DNA from: Candidatus Omnitrophota bacterium
Lineage (GTDB): Bacteria > Omnitrophota > Gorgyraeia > Duberdicusellales > 4484-171
Assembly (NCBI GenBank): GCA_028713415.1
Contig: JAQTOI010000010.1
Location: forward strand, 1-33,659
Reading direction: 5' to 3'
Length of the DNA: 33,659 bases
Position numbers and translations under genes: made by a program. Positions 1 to 8,447 of the stretch are shown piece by piece; position 1 is the first letter of the stretch, and each line of letters starts with the position of its first letter. Under the pieces are notes generated by a model. The model made no database searches. It was given only the letters and a program-made list of their open reading frames with translations, and had not been told where the DNA came from.

Positions 1-125
1 AAAAAAAACGATAAACTGGAAAATAATTCTCAAAGTCAGACGCAATCGCCGGAGCAATAACAAAAAGCGCCCCACACTTAATAAAAAATTGCTGAGTGAA
101 TAGCAAATTAAAGTATGCCTTATTG

Positions 126-248
126 ACACCGCAAAATCCCGCAAAGCCGCAAAAAGACAAATAAAGAATAATGTTGCGGCTATTTTTAGAGCTATTTTTC
201 TCCATCTCCCTTTTGCGCTTTTGCGCACCCTTTGTGTCTTTGCGGTGT
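126..248. repeat. Imperfect inverted repeat A, CGCAAA-type units
   Basis: The left arm (126-162) contains repeated CCGCAAA-like units about 9-10 bases apart. The right arm (211-248) contains the complementary TTTGCGC / TTTGCGG units. The outermost parts match well: ACACCGCAAA at 126 pairs with TTTGCGGTGT at 239-248. The arms are degenerate and are separated by about 48 bases of AT-rich sequence. The element ends 40 bases before the ATG at 289. I see no gene in bases 1-288. It belongs with the other arm-of-short-units elements in this window. Confidence 0.6.
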
Positions 249-288
249 AAAAATGCTATTCTCTTCGAAAGTTAAATAACTACCAATT

Positions 289-1125
289 ATGGAAGAAAAT
301 TCTATTAAGAAATGCGACCTGCATATACATTCGACTTTTTCTGACAGCGACGCAACCATAGAAGAAATTTTTAAAGAGGCAGGCGAAAGGCAGCTTTCCT
401 GTATCGCTATAACCGATCACGATACTACTGGCGGTTTAGAGAAGGCTCGCGAGGCAAGCGCACATTACGGCATAGAACTCATTGACGGAATCGAGATCAG
501 CGCTCAAAAAAAAGACTTCGAGGTACATGTTCTTGGATACTACATTAACCCCAAAAATACCGCATTTTGCGAAGCATTAGTGCAAATGAAAAAATTGCGC
601 CGCGAGCGTTACTTCGCCATGGTCAACAAGCTCCACGCATTGGGAGTGAGTATCGATAGTGAAAGAATAGTTTCCAACATCGCCAATTCTATACCCACGA
701 GGTTGCATCTAGGTTTATATTTGGTGCAAAAGGGAGTGGTAAAGTCTTTACGCGACGCTTTCAGGAAATACCTTTCTCCCGGAAAACCCGCCTACATCTC
801 GCGTTTTAAATATTCAGTGGAAGAAGCCATTGCTCTGATTCATTCTTGCGGAGGCTTAGCCTTCCTGGCTCACCCACAGTTGATACCTGATCAGTCCTGG
901 ATAGAAGAATTTGTCGCTTGCGGCCTTGACGGCCTTGAAGTGGTTTATCCTAAATTTTCGCAAACAAAAATCTCTCTCTATACAAACATGGCTGATAAAC
1001 TCGGGTTGCTTAAAAGCGGAGGTTCTGACGCTCATGGCAGTTATAAAGAATATACTGAAGTAGGTAACGTAACTATACCTTACGCGTGGGTGGAGAAGAT
1101 GAAAGAGAGGCGAAGGATCCTATAA
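289..1125 (+). CDS. PHP-domain metal-dependent phosphoesterase (RNase AM / YciV-like)
   Basis: This 278-residue protein has the full set of PHP-domain metal ligands that can be read by eye. DLHIHSTFSDSD gives H12, H14 and D19, ITDHDT gives D43-H44-D45, AHPQL lies near residue 199, and GSDAHG near residue 250. Length and motif order match the single-domain YciV/TrpH-like family, whose characterised members hydrolyse 3',5'-nucleoside bisphosphates or act as 5'-3' exoribonucleases on short RNA. The exact substrate cannot be told from sequence. The ATG at 289 is the only reasonable start, since the HxH motif begins 11 codons later. No Shine-Dalgarno sequence is visible, and inverted repeat A ends 40 bases upstream. 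It precedes ribD but is separated from it by inverted repeat B, so co-transcription is uncertain. Confidence 0.85.
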   Translation: MEENSIKKCDLHIHSTFSDSDATIEEIFKEAGERQLSCIAITDHDTTGGLEKAREASAHYGIELIDGIEISAQKKDFEVHVLGYYINPKNTAFCEALVQMKKLRRERYFAMVNKLHALGVSIDSERIVSNIANSIPTRLHLGLYLVQKGVVKSLRDAFRKYLSPGKPAYISRFKYSVEEAIALIHSCGGLAFLAHPQLIPDQSWIEEFVACGLDGLEVVYPKFSQTKISLYTNMADKLGLLKSGGSDAHGSYKEYTEVGNVTIPYAWVEKMKERRRIL

Positions 1126-1130
1126 ATTTT

Positions 1131-1230
1131 AGGTTACGAAAGTTACGAAGGTTACGCAGGTTGCGATAATTGAAAATATTTTAAAGGCAACTTTCGTAAC
1201 TCACGTAACATCCGTAACCTACGTAACCTT
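1131..1230. repeat. Imperfect inverted repeat B, 9-base TTACG units
   Basis: The left arm (1131-1168) reads as GTTACG units at 9-base spacing. The right arm (1188-1230) contains four CGTAAC units, also at 9-base spacing, so it is both an internal tandem repeat and the reverse complement of the left arm. AGGTTACG at the left end matches CGTAACCT at the right end. About 20 AT-rich bases separate the arms. The element begins 5 bases after the stop of the PHP gene and ends 40 bases before the ribD ATG chosen here. A 17-base piece of the same kind follows ribD at 2367-2383. Confidence 0.75.
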
Positions 1231-1270
1231 TATTTTAAAATTGTGCGTTACGGTTAGAATAAAAATAACC

Positions 1271-2368
1271 ATGCCTTCTACTGATAAAGATACTTATTTT
1301 TTGCGTAAAACCTTTGCTTTGGCGAGGAAGGCTCAAGGGTTTACCTCGCCTAACCCCATGGTAGGCGCAGTTATAGTTAAAAATGGCCGGATAATAGCTT
1401 CCGGATACCATAAAAAGGCCGGCAAGCAGCATGCGGAAATCGAAGCCATAAGAAAAAATAAAAAGAACTTAAAAGGAGCAACGTTATATATCAATCTTGA
1501 ACCTTGTTGTCATTTCGGAAAGACACCTCCTTGCGTGGATGAAGTTATCAAACAGGGCATAAAAAGAGTTGTTATCGCCGTGAGAGATCCTAACCCGCGT
1601 GTTTGTGGAAAATCCATAAAAAAATTAAAAGCCGCGAAGGTAGAGGTTTACGAAGGTTTACTGGCAGACTCGGCTCGCCAGCTGAATGAAATTTTCTTTA
1701 AAAATATGAAGATGCACTTGCCTTTTGTTGCGGCAAAAGTTGCACAGAGCTTAGACGGTAAGATCGCTACTTCTGGCGGCGCATCGCAATGGATTACACA
1801 AAAAAATAGCCGCCAATACGCCAAAAGTTTAAGAGATAACTATGATGCGGTATTGGTTGGGGTAAAGACAGTCATTGCCGACAATCCTCGTCTCGACGGT
1901 ATCAAAAAAATACCTTTTAAGATTGTCATTGATCCGCATTTGCGCATTCCTTTATATTCGTATCTGGCCACAAGGTATGCTGAAAAATTAATTATCCTGG
2001 CTTCTTGTAAGAATAAGAATGTATCCGCTAAAATTACTTCTGGAGCAAAAATTATCTTCGTAAAAGAAGAGAAAGGGGTTTTAAATTTACGAGATGCTTT
2101 AAAAAGCCTTTATCAGGCAGGGATAATGTCAGTTTTTGTCGAAGGCGGCTCTGAAACCTTAGGCCGGTTTTTTGACTCCCGTCTTGTAGATAAAGTTTAT
2201 TTTTTCATTGCTCCAAAGGTTATCGGCGGACGCCTGTCTCTTAGCTCGATTGGCGGCCGGGGAGCAGAAAAATTAGACAACTACGCGCAGATAAAAGATA
2301 TGCGCATTAAAAGAATAGGCAAAGATATTTTATTTTCTGGTTATCCCTCATATGTAAAACGTTCTTAA
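1271..2368 (+). CDS. ribD: Bifunctional riboflavin biosynthesis deaminase/reductase RibD
   Basis: RibD carries out two successive steps of riboflavin synthesis in the cytoplasm: deamination of the diaminopyrimidine made from GTP, then NADPH reduction of the ribosyl side chain. The N-terminal deaminase domain shows TSPNPMVGAV, the zinc and catalytic motif HAE near residue 53, and PCCHFGKTPPC near residue 78, which supplies the other two zinc cysteines. The reductase domain starts near residue 155 with AAKVAQSLDGKIAT and ends with EGGSETLGRFF and a typical C terminus. A frame-compatible TTG at 1241 would add ten unlikely residues next to repeat B, so I chose the ATG at 1271, where the family normally begins. 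With that start it has 365 residues, a normal length. No Shine-Dalgarno is visible and no other rib gene is in the window. Confidence 0.95.
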   Translation: MPSTDKDTYFLRKTFALARKAQGFTSPNPMVGAVIVKNGRIIASGYHKKAGKQHAEIEAIRKNKKNLKGATLYINLEPCCHFGKTPPCVDEVIKQGIKRVVIAVRDPNPRVCGKSIKKLKAAKVEVYEGLLADSARQLNEIFFKNMKMHLPFVAAKVAQSLDGKIATSGGASQWITQKNSRQYAKSLRDNYDAVLVGVKTVIADNPRLDGIKKIPFKIVIDPHLRIPLYSYLATRYAEKLIILASCKNKNVSAKITSGAKIIFVKEEKGVLNLRDALKSLYQAGIMSVFVEGGSETLGRFFDSRLVDKVYFFIAPKVIGGRLSLSSIGGRGAEKLDNYAQIKDMRIKRIGKDILFSGYPSYVKRS

Positions 2369-2383
2369 AGGTTGCGTAACTTT
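2367..2383. repeat. Possible remnant of a TTACG-type repeat after ribD
   Basis: The 17 bases overlapping the ribD stop codon read as one GGTTGCGTAAC unit, close to the units of repeat B that precede ribD. It is too short to be certain; it could be chance or the leftover of a decayed copy. Confidence 0.3.
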
Positions 2384-2398
2384 ATTTAGGAGTTTTTT

Positions 2399-3025
2399 AT
2401 GACAGAGTCGCAAAGTTTATATAATTTAATAATTTCCCGCCGCTCGATACGTTTTTTTCAACAGAAAGAAATACCAATAGAGATAGTTAAATCAGCTATT
2501 AATGCCGGCAGGCTCGCTCCTTCTGCGGCAAACCTGCAATTTCTCGAGTACCTGGTTATTGACCAAAAATCTTTGCGGGATAAAGTATTCTCCTGCGCGC
2601 GCTGGGCAGGGTATCTGGCTCCAAAACATAACCCGCCCGCAAACATGCGCCCCGCGCTTTATATTATTCTGCTGGTTAATAAGAAAAAAGCAGATAATCC
2701 GGATAGCCGCGATATTGGAGCGGCTGCCGAAAATATTCTACTCTCCTTACTTACCTTTGGAGTAGGCGCTTGCTGGCTTGCCAATATTGATAAAAAGTTA
2801 TTGCGCCGCATACTAAAAATCCCTTCGTTTCTTGAAGTCGATTCTTTGATTGCAGCCGGATTTCCGGCACAAGCCCCTTGCCTTGAGACCGACTCAAAAT
2901 CTGTGCGGTATTGGCTTGATGAATCCGGACGTTTGCATGTGCCCAAAAGGCCTCTGGGCGATATTATGCATTATAATAAAATAGGACTGAAGATGTACGA
3001 CCGCGAAGCACCCGCGCAACTCTAA
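2399..3025 (+). CDS. Nitroreductase family FMN-dependent oxidoreductase
   Basis: The 208-residue protein has the N-terminal nitroreductase signature: SRRSIRFF near residue 14 (phosphate-binding arginines for FMN) and APSAANLQ near residue 40. A glycine-rich second FMN segment, DIGAAAENILL, lies near residue 103, and a typical LTFGVGACWLANID follows. The family reduces nitro groups, quinones, flavins or iodotyrosine-type substrates with NAD(P)H, so the substrate cannot be assigned. A good Shine-Dalgarno, AGGAG, sits 8 bases before the ATG, and the gene follows ribD by 30 bases. The proximity of a flavin-synthesis gene and a flavoenzyme may be only coincidental. The C-terminal tail of about 25 residues is not distinctive. 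Confidence 0.88.
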   Translation: MTESQSLYNLIISRRSIRFFQQKEIPIEIVKSAINAGRLAPSAANLQFLEYLVIDQKSLRDKVFSCARWAGYLAPKHNPPANMRPALYIILLVNKKKADNPDSRDIGAAAENILLSLLTFGVGACWLANIDKKLLRRILKIPSFLEVDSLIAAGFPAQAPCLETDSKSVRYWLDESGRLHVPKRPLGDIMHYNKIGLKMYDREAPAQL

Positions 3026-3036
3026 TTGCTGTCTTT

Positions 3037-3714
3037 ATGAAAGAATTTGATAATTTAGTAAAAACCGTTAGACTTTTGCGTTCTCCGGGCGGTTGCCCCT
3101 GGGATAGGGCGCAGCGCCTGCGCGATTATAAAAAATACCTGCTGGAAGAAACATACGAGTTAATTGAAGAACTTAACGAAAATAAATATGAAGCAGTTAA
3201 AGAGGAGCTGGGAGATCTTTTCCTTATTCTCATAATAATGAGTGAGATGTTGCGAGAAAAAAGAAAGTATACCCTGCAGGAAGTCCTCTTAGGCATAAAC
3301 AATAAATTAGTCCAGCGCCACCCTCATGTTTTCTCAACTGTGCAGCTAAAAAATAAAGAAGCAGTTTTGAGATATTGGATAAAGCATAAAGCTAAGGCAA
3401 AGAAGCGCAAAACTGTTAAAGAGCGCCTTCCTAAAACCGCTCCGGCACTTTTTTTGGCGGATCTTTTCTTAAAGGAGTACGAGAAGATACACAGCGAAAA
3501 AGCCGCCAATACCGGAGTAGAAGATCTAATCTCAGCGATTACGCATGATTTAAAAAATTTTAATAAACGCAGGGGCAAAGAAACAAACCTTGGTAGTGCA
3601 CTTTTTTCGTTAAGCAAGTTAGCCAGATTATATCGACTTGATTTAGAAAACATTTTGCGCAAAAAAATTTTCCGCCTGGCTCGTAAGACAACCTACCAAT
3701 CAAAAGCTGAATAA
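3037..3714 (+). CDS. mazG: MazG-family nucleoside triphosphate pyrophosphohydrolase
   Basis: MazG hydrolyses (d)NTPs to monophosphate and pyrophosphate, serving as a housecleaning enzyme and in some bacteria lowering ppGpp. The N-terminal domain is convincing: LRSPGGCPWDRAQ is the family signature, followed by the magnesium-binding helices EETYELIEEL and EELGDLFLIL (ExxE and ExxD) at about residues 42-67. RHPHVF at about residues 94-99 is also typical. The second half is more divergent and shorter than in the two-domain enterobacterial protein (225 against about 263 residues), and the usual QTH after CPWD is QRL here. It starts 11 bases after the nitroreductase stop, consistent with one transcript. 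Confidence 0.88.
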   Translation: MKEFDNLVKTVRLLRSPGGCPWDRAQRLRDYKKYLLEETYELIEELNENKYEAVKEELGDLFLILIIMSEMLREKRKYTLQEVLLGINNKLVQRHPHVFSTVQLKNKEAVLRYWIKHKAKAKKRKTVKERLPKTAPALFLADLFLKEYEKIHSEKAANTGVEDLISAITHDLKNFNKRRGKETNLGSALFSLSKLARLYRLDLENILRKKIFRLARKTTYQSKAE

Positions 3715-3719
3715 AAGTA

Positions 3720-3748
3720 TAGATATTTTAGGCATTTTCTAATATAAT
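3720..3748 (+). promoter_or_regulatory. Probable sigma-70-type promoter for the pilZ group
   Basis: A perfect TATAAT lies at 3743-3748, with TAGATA at 3720-3725 as a 4-of-6 match to the -35 box at 17-base spacing. Transcription would start close to 3755, at the beginning of the hairpin leader. Confidence 0.5.
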
Positions 3749-3749
3749 T

Positions 3750-3820
3750 GAAGGGTCGGGGATTTCTAAACTATGCCGACCCTTCATCCTGAAGCCCGAA
3801 AGGCTGAAGGATCTGACCCC
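3750..3820 (+). other. Hairpin-rich 5' leader upstream of the PilZ gene
   Basis: Two stems are readable. GAAGGGTCGG (3750-3759) pairs perfectly with CCGACCCTTC (3776-3785), ten base pairs with a 16-base loop. Directly after it, ATCCT at 3786-3790 pairs with AGGAT at 3808-3812 and AGCC at 3793-3796 with GGCT at 3802-3805, leaving a symmetric GA/GA internal loop of the kind that forms tandem sheared G-A pairs in RNA. GACCCC at 3815 could compete with the first stem. No U-run follows, so it does not look like a simple terminator. It matches none of the c-di-GMP riboswitch layouts I know. Confidence 0.5.
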
Positions 3821-3861
3821 AGCTAATCGAAAAAACTACCCTCAAGGGTCAATTAAGAGCT

Positions 3862-4203
3862 ATGGAAAACAATAAAAGAAGAATCTTGCGGCTTGATGTA
3901 AGTGATTTTCTGGAAATGCGCCCTTTAAATGAAGTAGGCAAATCATTTAAGGGACAATCTCGAAACATAAGCCCTATGGGTATATGTTTTTCTTCCGGGG
4001 TGGAATGGCGCAAAGGCGACGTCCTTTTGATTAATTACTTTATTCCCGATGATTTTGAATCGGTAAAATTAAAGACAGTTGTTATCTGGTCGGAATTTAT
4101 TGATCCTGATAAAGGTTATTTCTGCGGCGCGCAAATAATTGAGGTAGAAAAAGAGAAAGAAGAGAAATTTAATAATTACTACGCGCAGAAACTAAGAAGC
4201 TAA
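3862..4203 (+). CDS. PilZ domain protein, probable c-di-GMP receptor
   Basis: The 113-residue protein is a single PilZ domain. The N-terminal arginine motif RRILR is at residues 6-10 and the second binding motif NISPMG (D/NxSxxG) at residues 35-40, so both halves of the c-di-GMP site are present. The rest is a beta-rich barrel ending near residue 98 with a short charged helix. Single-domain PilZ proteins usually act by binding a partner such as a pilus motor or synthase when c-di-GMP rises, but no obvious partner is adjacent. The ATG at 3862 lies about 100 bases after the inferred transcription start; the Shine-Dalgarno is weak. The DUF362 gene begins 12 bases after its stop. Confidence 0.85.
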   Translation: MENNKRRILRLDVSDFLEMRPLNEVGKSFKGQSRNISPMGICFSSGVEWRKGDVLLINYFIPDDFESVKLKTVVIWSEFIDPDKGYFCGAQIIEVEKEKEEKFNNYYAQKLRS

Positions 4204-4215
4204 CTCGTTAATATC

Positions 4216-5268
4216 ATGCCGGAAGTTTTCTTAAAAAGAATAACCTATGAAGAGCTTCTTAAAAAACCTGATATAATTGTTGAGTGCATAAAGCAAACTA
4301 AGCTTGCCAAATTTTTTCAAAAGGGCAGTTTTACCGCCTTAAAAATCCATTTCGGAGAAAAAGGTAACACTTCATATATCAACCCCAATTTTCTTCTGCC
4401 GCTTGTAAAATTCATAAAAAAAGAGGGCGCAAAACCTTATCTTTTTGAGACAAATACCCTTTACCGCGGAGAAAGGATGAATACTATAGACCACATCAAT
4501 CTTGCCCTGGGCCACGGTTTTGGTAAATTGAACATTCCCATTATTATAGGTGATGGCTTAAAGGGTGAGGATTATAGCGAAGTGGCGATTAATGGTAAGC
4601 ATTTTAAGAGTTGTTTTTTAGCACAAGCCCTGAAGGATGCCGATTCCCTGCTTGTTTTATCGCATCTGACCGGCCATATGCTTACCGGTTTTGGCGCCAG
4701 CATAAAAAACTTAGGCATGGGTTGCGCAAGCCGCCGGGGAAAACTAGCCCAGCATTGCCAGGTAAGCCCGCAGATAAATGAGGCGCGTTGCCGCGCCTGC
4801 GGCCTGTGCGCAGAAAATTGTGCAGCAAGAGCTATAGAGAAAAAAGGAGAGAAATACTCTATCGTAATAGATAGATGCGTAGGCTGCGCTCAGTGTTTAA
4901 GCGTTTGTAACCAGGGGGCAGTAGATATTGTTTGGTCGAATGAGTATAATCTTATAGGCGAGAAAGTCGCCGAATACGCCTATGCAGCAACAAGAACTAA
5001 AAAATGCGCGTATATTAATTTCTGCCTTTATATTACCAAAGAGTGTGATTGCATGAACAAGGAAAAGTCCGGATTTGTCAAAGACTTAGGCGTTCTTTTA
5101 AGCGATGATCCGGTAAGCATCGATAAAGCAAGCATTGACATGGTGATAAAGCAGGAAGCAAAAGATGCCATACAAGAAGCTCATCCCCAGATAGATTATC
5201 TCCATCACCTCAAATATGCTCAGGATATCGGTTTAGGCTCTTTTGAGTATAAGCTCACTGAGATTTAG
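4216..5268 (+). CDS. DUF362 domain protein with two [4Fe-4S] ferredoxin motifs
   Basis: Residues 1-185 match DUF362-type proteins, with features such as KIHFGEKGNTSYI and the segment GHMLTGFGASIKNLGMGCASR. They are followed by a ferredoxin domain with two classical clusters: C192/C195/C198/C202 and C221/C224/C227/C231. The last 110 residues return to DUF362-like sequence, so the ferredoxin is inserted inside it. Such proteins occur mainly in anaerobes and are thought to be cytoplasmic electron carriers or oxidoreductases, but no reaction is established. I therefore assign family only. It sits 12 bases after the PilZ gene and 35 bases before addA and is probably co-transcribed with both, without an obvious functional link. 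Confidence 0.85.
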   Translation: MPEVFLKRITYEELLKKPDIIVECIKQTKLAKFFQKGSFTALKIHFGEKGNTSYINPNFLLPLVKFIKKEGAKPYLFETNTLYRGERMNTIDHINLALGHGFGKLNIPIIIGDGLKGEDYSEVAINGKHFKSCFLAQALKDADSLLVLSHLTGHMLTGFGASIKNLGMGCASRRGKLAQHCQVSPQINEARCRACGLCAENCAARAIEKKGEKYSIVIDRCVGCAQCLSVCNQGAVDIVWSNEYNLIGEKVAEYAYAATRTKKCAYINFCLYITKECDCMNKEKSGFVKDLGVLLSDDPVSIDKASIDMVIKQEAKDAIQEAHPQIDYLHHLKYAQDIGLGSFEYKLTEI

Positions 5269-5303
5269 TAATCCGTATTTTTAGCGCTTCTTTGGAGTTG
5301 ACC

Positions 5304-8300
5304 ATGGATAATAAAGATCCCGCCTCGCATATATCAGAAATAATTTTTGTTGAGGCTTCCGCCGGCAGCGGCAAGACTTTTGCTTTAGCAAAAAGATATT
5401 TAGAACTGCTCATAAATTCGCAAACTGCCCCAGAACACATCCCTTTGCGCAACATCCTTGCCATTACTTTTACCAACAAAGCAACAGTTGAGATGAAAGA
5501 GCGTATTTTAGAGTTTTTAAAACGGATCGCTTTTAATCTCTTTAATAATCCCGACCAGGAAAGAGAGATTTTTTCCTCACTCGCGCTTGAGAAAAGTTTT
5601 GCTCAAGACAGGGCCCGGCGCATCATGGATAAGCTCATTGAGCATTACAATTTTTTCCAGGTTCAAACCATCGATAGCTTCGTTAATGCCATCCTTTTGG
5701 GGAGCGCTTTGAACATTGATCGTTCCTCAAGCTTTCAAATCAAAACCAGTTATTCCCGGTACCTGGCTTATTGCCTTGATTTGGTTATCGAAGAGGCTTC
5801 CAGGAATGATCAAGTATATGATTTTTTTGAAGAATTTCTGGAACACTACCTTCTTGTGCAGAATGCAACTGGCTGGTTTCCAAAGGAAGATATCTTAAAA
5901 CTCATAGAGTCTCTATTCAGGTTAACCAATAAATATGGCTGGTTTTTTTTAATACAGCCCGGAAAAGGTTCTGATGTTATTGCGCAAAAAAAACATATCT
6001 ACGCGCAAATAGAAAATTTGAGCCAAAATTTTCCCGAGGGCTTAAACGCAGCCAGGGCTAACAGCATACTTTCATTTCTCAAAAAAAACGTTCCTATCTT
6101 TGATACCGCGGATATACCCTCGTCTTTTGCCTCAAGCAATATCCCCATGAACAAGAAAAAGGATGCCCCCGATAGAATTTCTAAGCAATGGGCGAAGATC
6201 AACAAAGAGCTGCGTGAGATGTTAGAAATGGATGCGAAAATTTTCTATAATCCCTACCTCAAGCTCCTGACCCTTATTTTTAGTTTTTTTCAGATGGTTT
6301 CAAAGAAAGAAGATATTCTGTTCTTAGAGGAACTGAACCATAAGGCGCGTCTGCTTTTTGACGAGGAGCATGTTACGGTCGCTGAACTATATTATCGCCT
6401 CGCTACCCGTTTCCGTCATTACCTTATTGATGAATTCCAGGATACAAGCGTTTTGCAATGGCATAATTTAGAAACGATGGTTGCCGAAGCTCTCGCTAAT
6501 GGGGGTACGTTGTTCTGCGTAGGCGATAAGAAGCAAGCTATATACCGTTTTAGAGGAGGCGAGGCAGAACTGTTTGAGCAAGTAAAAAAGAGCTTCAGCC
6601 ATTATTATGTTAAACCACGTTATCTTTGCGAAAATTGGCGCAGCCAGAAAACTATCGTTGATTTCAATAATAGAATATTTTCGCGAGAGAACCTGAAAAT
6701 AGCCCTAAGCGTTCCCGATGTCAGCGAAAAATTGGGAGAGTCTTCCTCCAGGCTTGAGCAGATTCTTGATGTTTTTAAAGATACGGCTCAACGCAGCAGG
6801 GAAGAAAACACAGGCGGCTATGTCTATGTGGAACGCATTGATGCAAAAAATAAAGAAGAACGCGATAAAATCATGCAACCTAAGATTTTGAATTTATTGA
6901 ACTCCCTTATCCAAGATAGCCGCTTCAAATACGAGGACATCGCTTTGTTGGCTAAGGATAATGAAGAAGTAGAGCTGATTACTTCTTGGCTACTGTCCGC
7001 AGGCCTCCCTGTTGAGTCAGAGAAAACCCTGAATGTCCTGGAAAACCCTCTTATAAAAGAAGTTACCTCTTTTTTGAGGTTTTTGCATAAACCTGTCGAC
7101 GATTTAAGCTTTGCTTCTTTCATAATGGGTGAAATTTTCAGCAAAGCCTCAAATATTTCAACAACAGAAATTACCGATTTTATTTTTAAACTACATAAGG
7201 AAAAAAAAGTTAGAGCAGATTTTTCTTTATATCGGATTTTTCGCGAGCATTACAAAGAGATATGGGAAAAATATATAGAAGAATTTTTCAAAAACGTAGG
7301 GTTTATATCACATTATGAATTAACAGCGAGCTTTTTTGAACGTTTCTCGGTATATGAAAAATTTCCCCGCGCTCAAGGCTTCTTTATGAAATTTTTAGAG
7401 CTGATCAAAAAAGCTGAAGATGAATATCCGGGGCTGGGTGAGTTTTTGGCTTATCTTAAGGACGCAAGGCCTGAGGATTTATATGTGAGCGTAACCGCGC
7501 CTCTTAGCCTAAAGGTGCTGACAATACATAAGGCAAAAGGGTTGGAATTTCCGGTGGTGATTATTCCGTTCTTGCGCATGGAAGTTGAGCCGGAAACTGT
7601 GGGAAAAGGTACGAGTTCCTACGTGGTTGAGGCCCCCAGGAGCCTGGTGCGTATTACCAAGAAACATCGCGAATTTTCTCAAGAACTTGCGCAAATTTAT
7701 TATGATAATTACCGCAAAGCCTGCATTGACGAGTTAAACGCGCTTTACGTCGCCCTAACCCGGCCCAAATATGAACTGTATGTATTCATTCCCGAGAGAA
7801 GCGATAACGAAAAAAATAATGTTCGGTTTATAATACCTGAAGAAATAAAAGAGTTAGGACAAAAAATAACTTACGCGCAAAAAACTAAAGCGGATAATCC
7901 GCTAATGCAGATCAGCCCTTCGACCTATAAAGATTGGATAAATTCCATTAAAGAAGAATTTGGAAGTATAAACACGATCAGCAATCGAAAAGAAATTATA
8001 GACGGCATCGTTTTGCATGCAATTCTTTCAAAAATTACAAACTGCATCGATGGAGATTTCGAGGAGATATTCAAGGGCGCCCTTGTGTTTGCAAAAAACA
8101 AATTTACGAATATAGACAAATGGCCTGCTTATCAGGCAGAAGTCCTGGCTTCACTGCATAAAGAAGAGATGCATGATATCTTTTATGTAAAGGATGGCCA
8201 GGTATTTTGCGAAAAAGAGCTGGTGAATAATTTTGGAGACTTAAAACGTATTGATAGGCTTATCGTCAAAAATTCGCAAGTCTGGATAGTCGATTACAAA

Positions 8301-8447
8301 AGTTCGGCTAAAGAGAAAGAAGCCTCTCTAGCCCAGGTTATCGAATATATGCGCATTATTGGGGAGATTTATCCTGGAAAGAAGGCAAGAGGTTTTCTGG
8401 TGTATCTGGATGAGGCAAAAATAGAAGAGGTCAAGGACAATGGATAA
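5304..8447 (+). CDS. addA: AddA/RecB-like UvrD-family helicase-nuclease
   Basis: This large subunit of an AddAB-type enzyme unwinds and resects double-strand breaks for RecA-dependent repair. Superfamily 1 motifs appear in order: Walker A EASAGSGKT (residues 17-25), ITFTNKATVEMKERI, motif II LIDEFQDTS (about 374-382), GDKKQAIYRFRGG, ENWRS, then HKAKGLEFPVVIIP and YVALTRPK in the second RecA lobe. The C terminus ends in a PD-(D/E)XK nuclease domain with RIDRLIV followed by IVDYKSS near residue 996. I start it at the ATG at 5304 because TTGGAG at 5292-5297 is well placed as its ribosome site; the TTG at 5292 would remove that site. With 1047 residues it is slightly short for AddA. Its last 8 bases overlap addB. 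Confidence 0.92.
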   Translation: MDNKDPASHISEIIFVEASAGSGKTFALAKRYLELLINSQTAPEHIPLRNILAITFTNKATVEMKERILEFLKRIAFNLFNNPDQEREIFSSLALEKSFAQDRARRIMDKLIEHYNFFQVQTIDSFVNAILLGSALNIDRSSSFQIKTSYSRYLAYCLDLVIEEASRNDQVYDFFEEFLEHYLLVQNATGWFPKEDILKLIESLFRLTNKYGWFFLIQPGKGSDVIAQKKHIYAQIENLSQNFPEGLNAARANSILSFLKKNVPIFDTADIPSSFASSNIPMNKKKDAPDRISKQWAKINKELREMLEMDAKIFYNPYLKLLTLIFSFFQMVSKKEDILFLEELNHKARLLFDEEHVTVAELYYRLATRFRHYLIDEFQDTSVLQWHNLETMVAEALANGGTLFCVGDKKQAIYRFRGGEAELFEQVKKSFSHYYVKPRYLCENWRSQKTIVDFNNRIFSRENLKIALSVPDVSEKLGESSSRLEQILDVFKDTAQRSREENTGGYVYVERIDAKNKEERDKIMQPKILNLLNSLIQDSRFKYEDIALLAKDNEEVELITSWLLSAGLPVESEKTLNVLENPLIKEVTSFLRFLHKPVDDLSFASFIMGEIFSKASNISTTEITDFIFKLHKEKKVRADFSLYRIFREHYKEIWEKYIEEFFKNVGFISHYELTASFFERFSVYEKFPRAQGFFMKFLELIKKAEDEYPGLGEFLAYLKDARPEDLYVSVTAPLSLKVLTIHKAKGLEFPVVIIPFLRMEVEPETVGKGTSSYVVEAPRSLVRITKKHREFSQELAQIYYDNYRKACIDELNALYVALTRPKYELYVFIPERSDNEKNNVRFIIPEEIKELGQKITYAQKTKADNPLMQISPSTYKDWINSIKEEFGSINTISNRKEIIDGIVLHAILSKITNCIDGDFEEIFKGALVFAKNKFTNIDKWPAYQAEVLASLHKEEMHDIFYVKDGQVFCEKELVNNFGDLKRIDRLIVKNSQVWIVDYKSSAKEKEASLAQVIEYMRIIGEIYPGKKARGFLVYLDEAKIEEVKDNG

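Noticed and set aside
1188-1230. Regular 9-base repeats that could be taken for a CRISPR array
   Set aside because: The units are contiguous with no unique spacers and pair with the left arm as an inverted repeat; no cas gene is in the window.
3750-3820. Possible tRNA or tRNA-like fold
   Set aside because: Two independent stems with no acceptor/anticodon arrangement or CCA-compatible end; no tRNA gene was found anywhere in the window.
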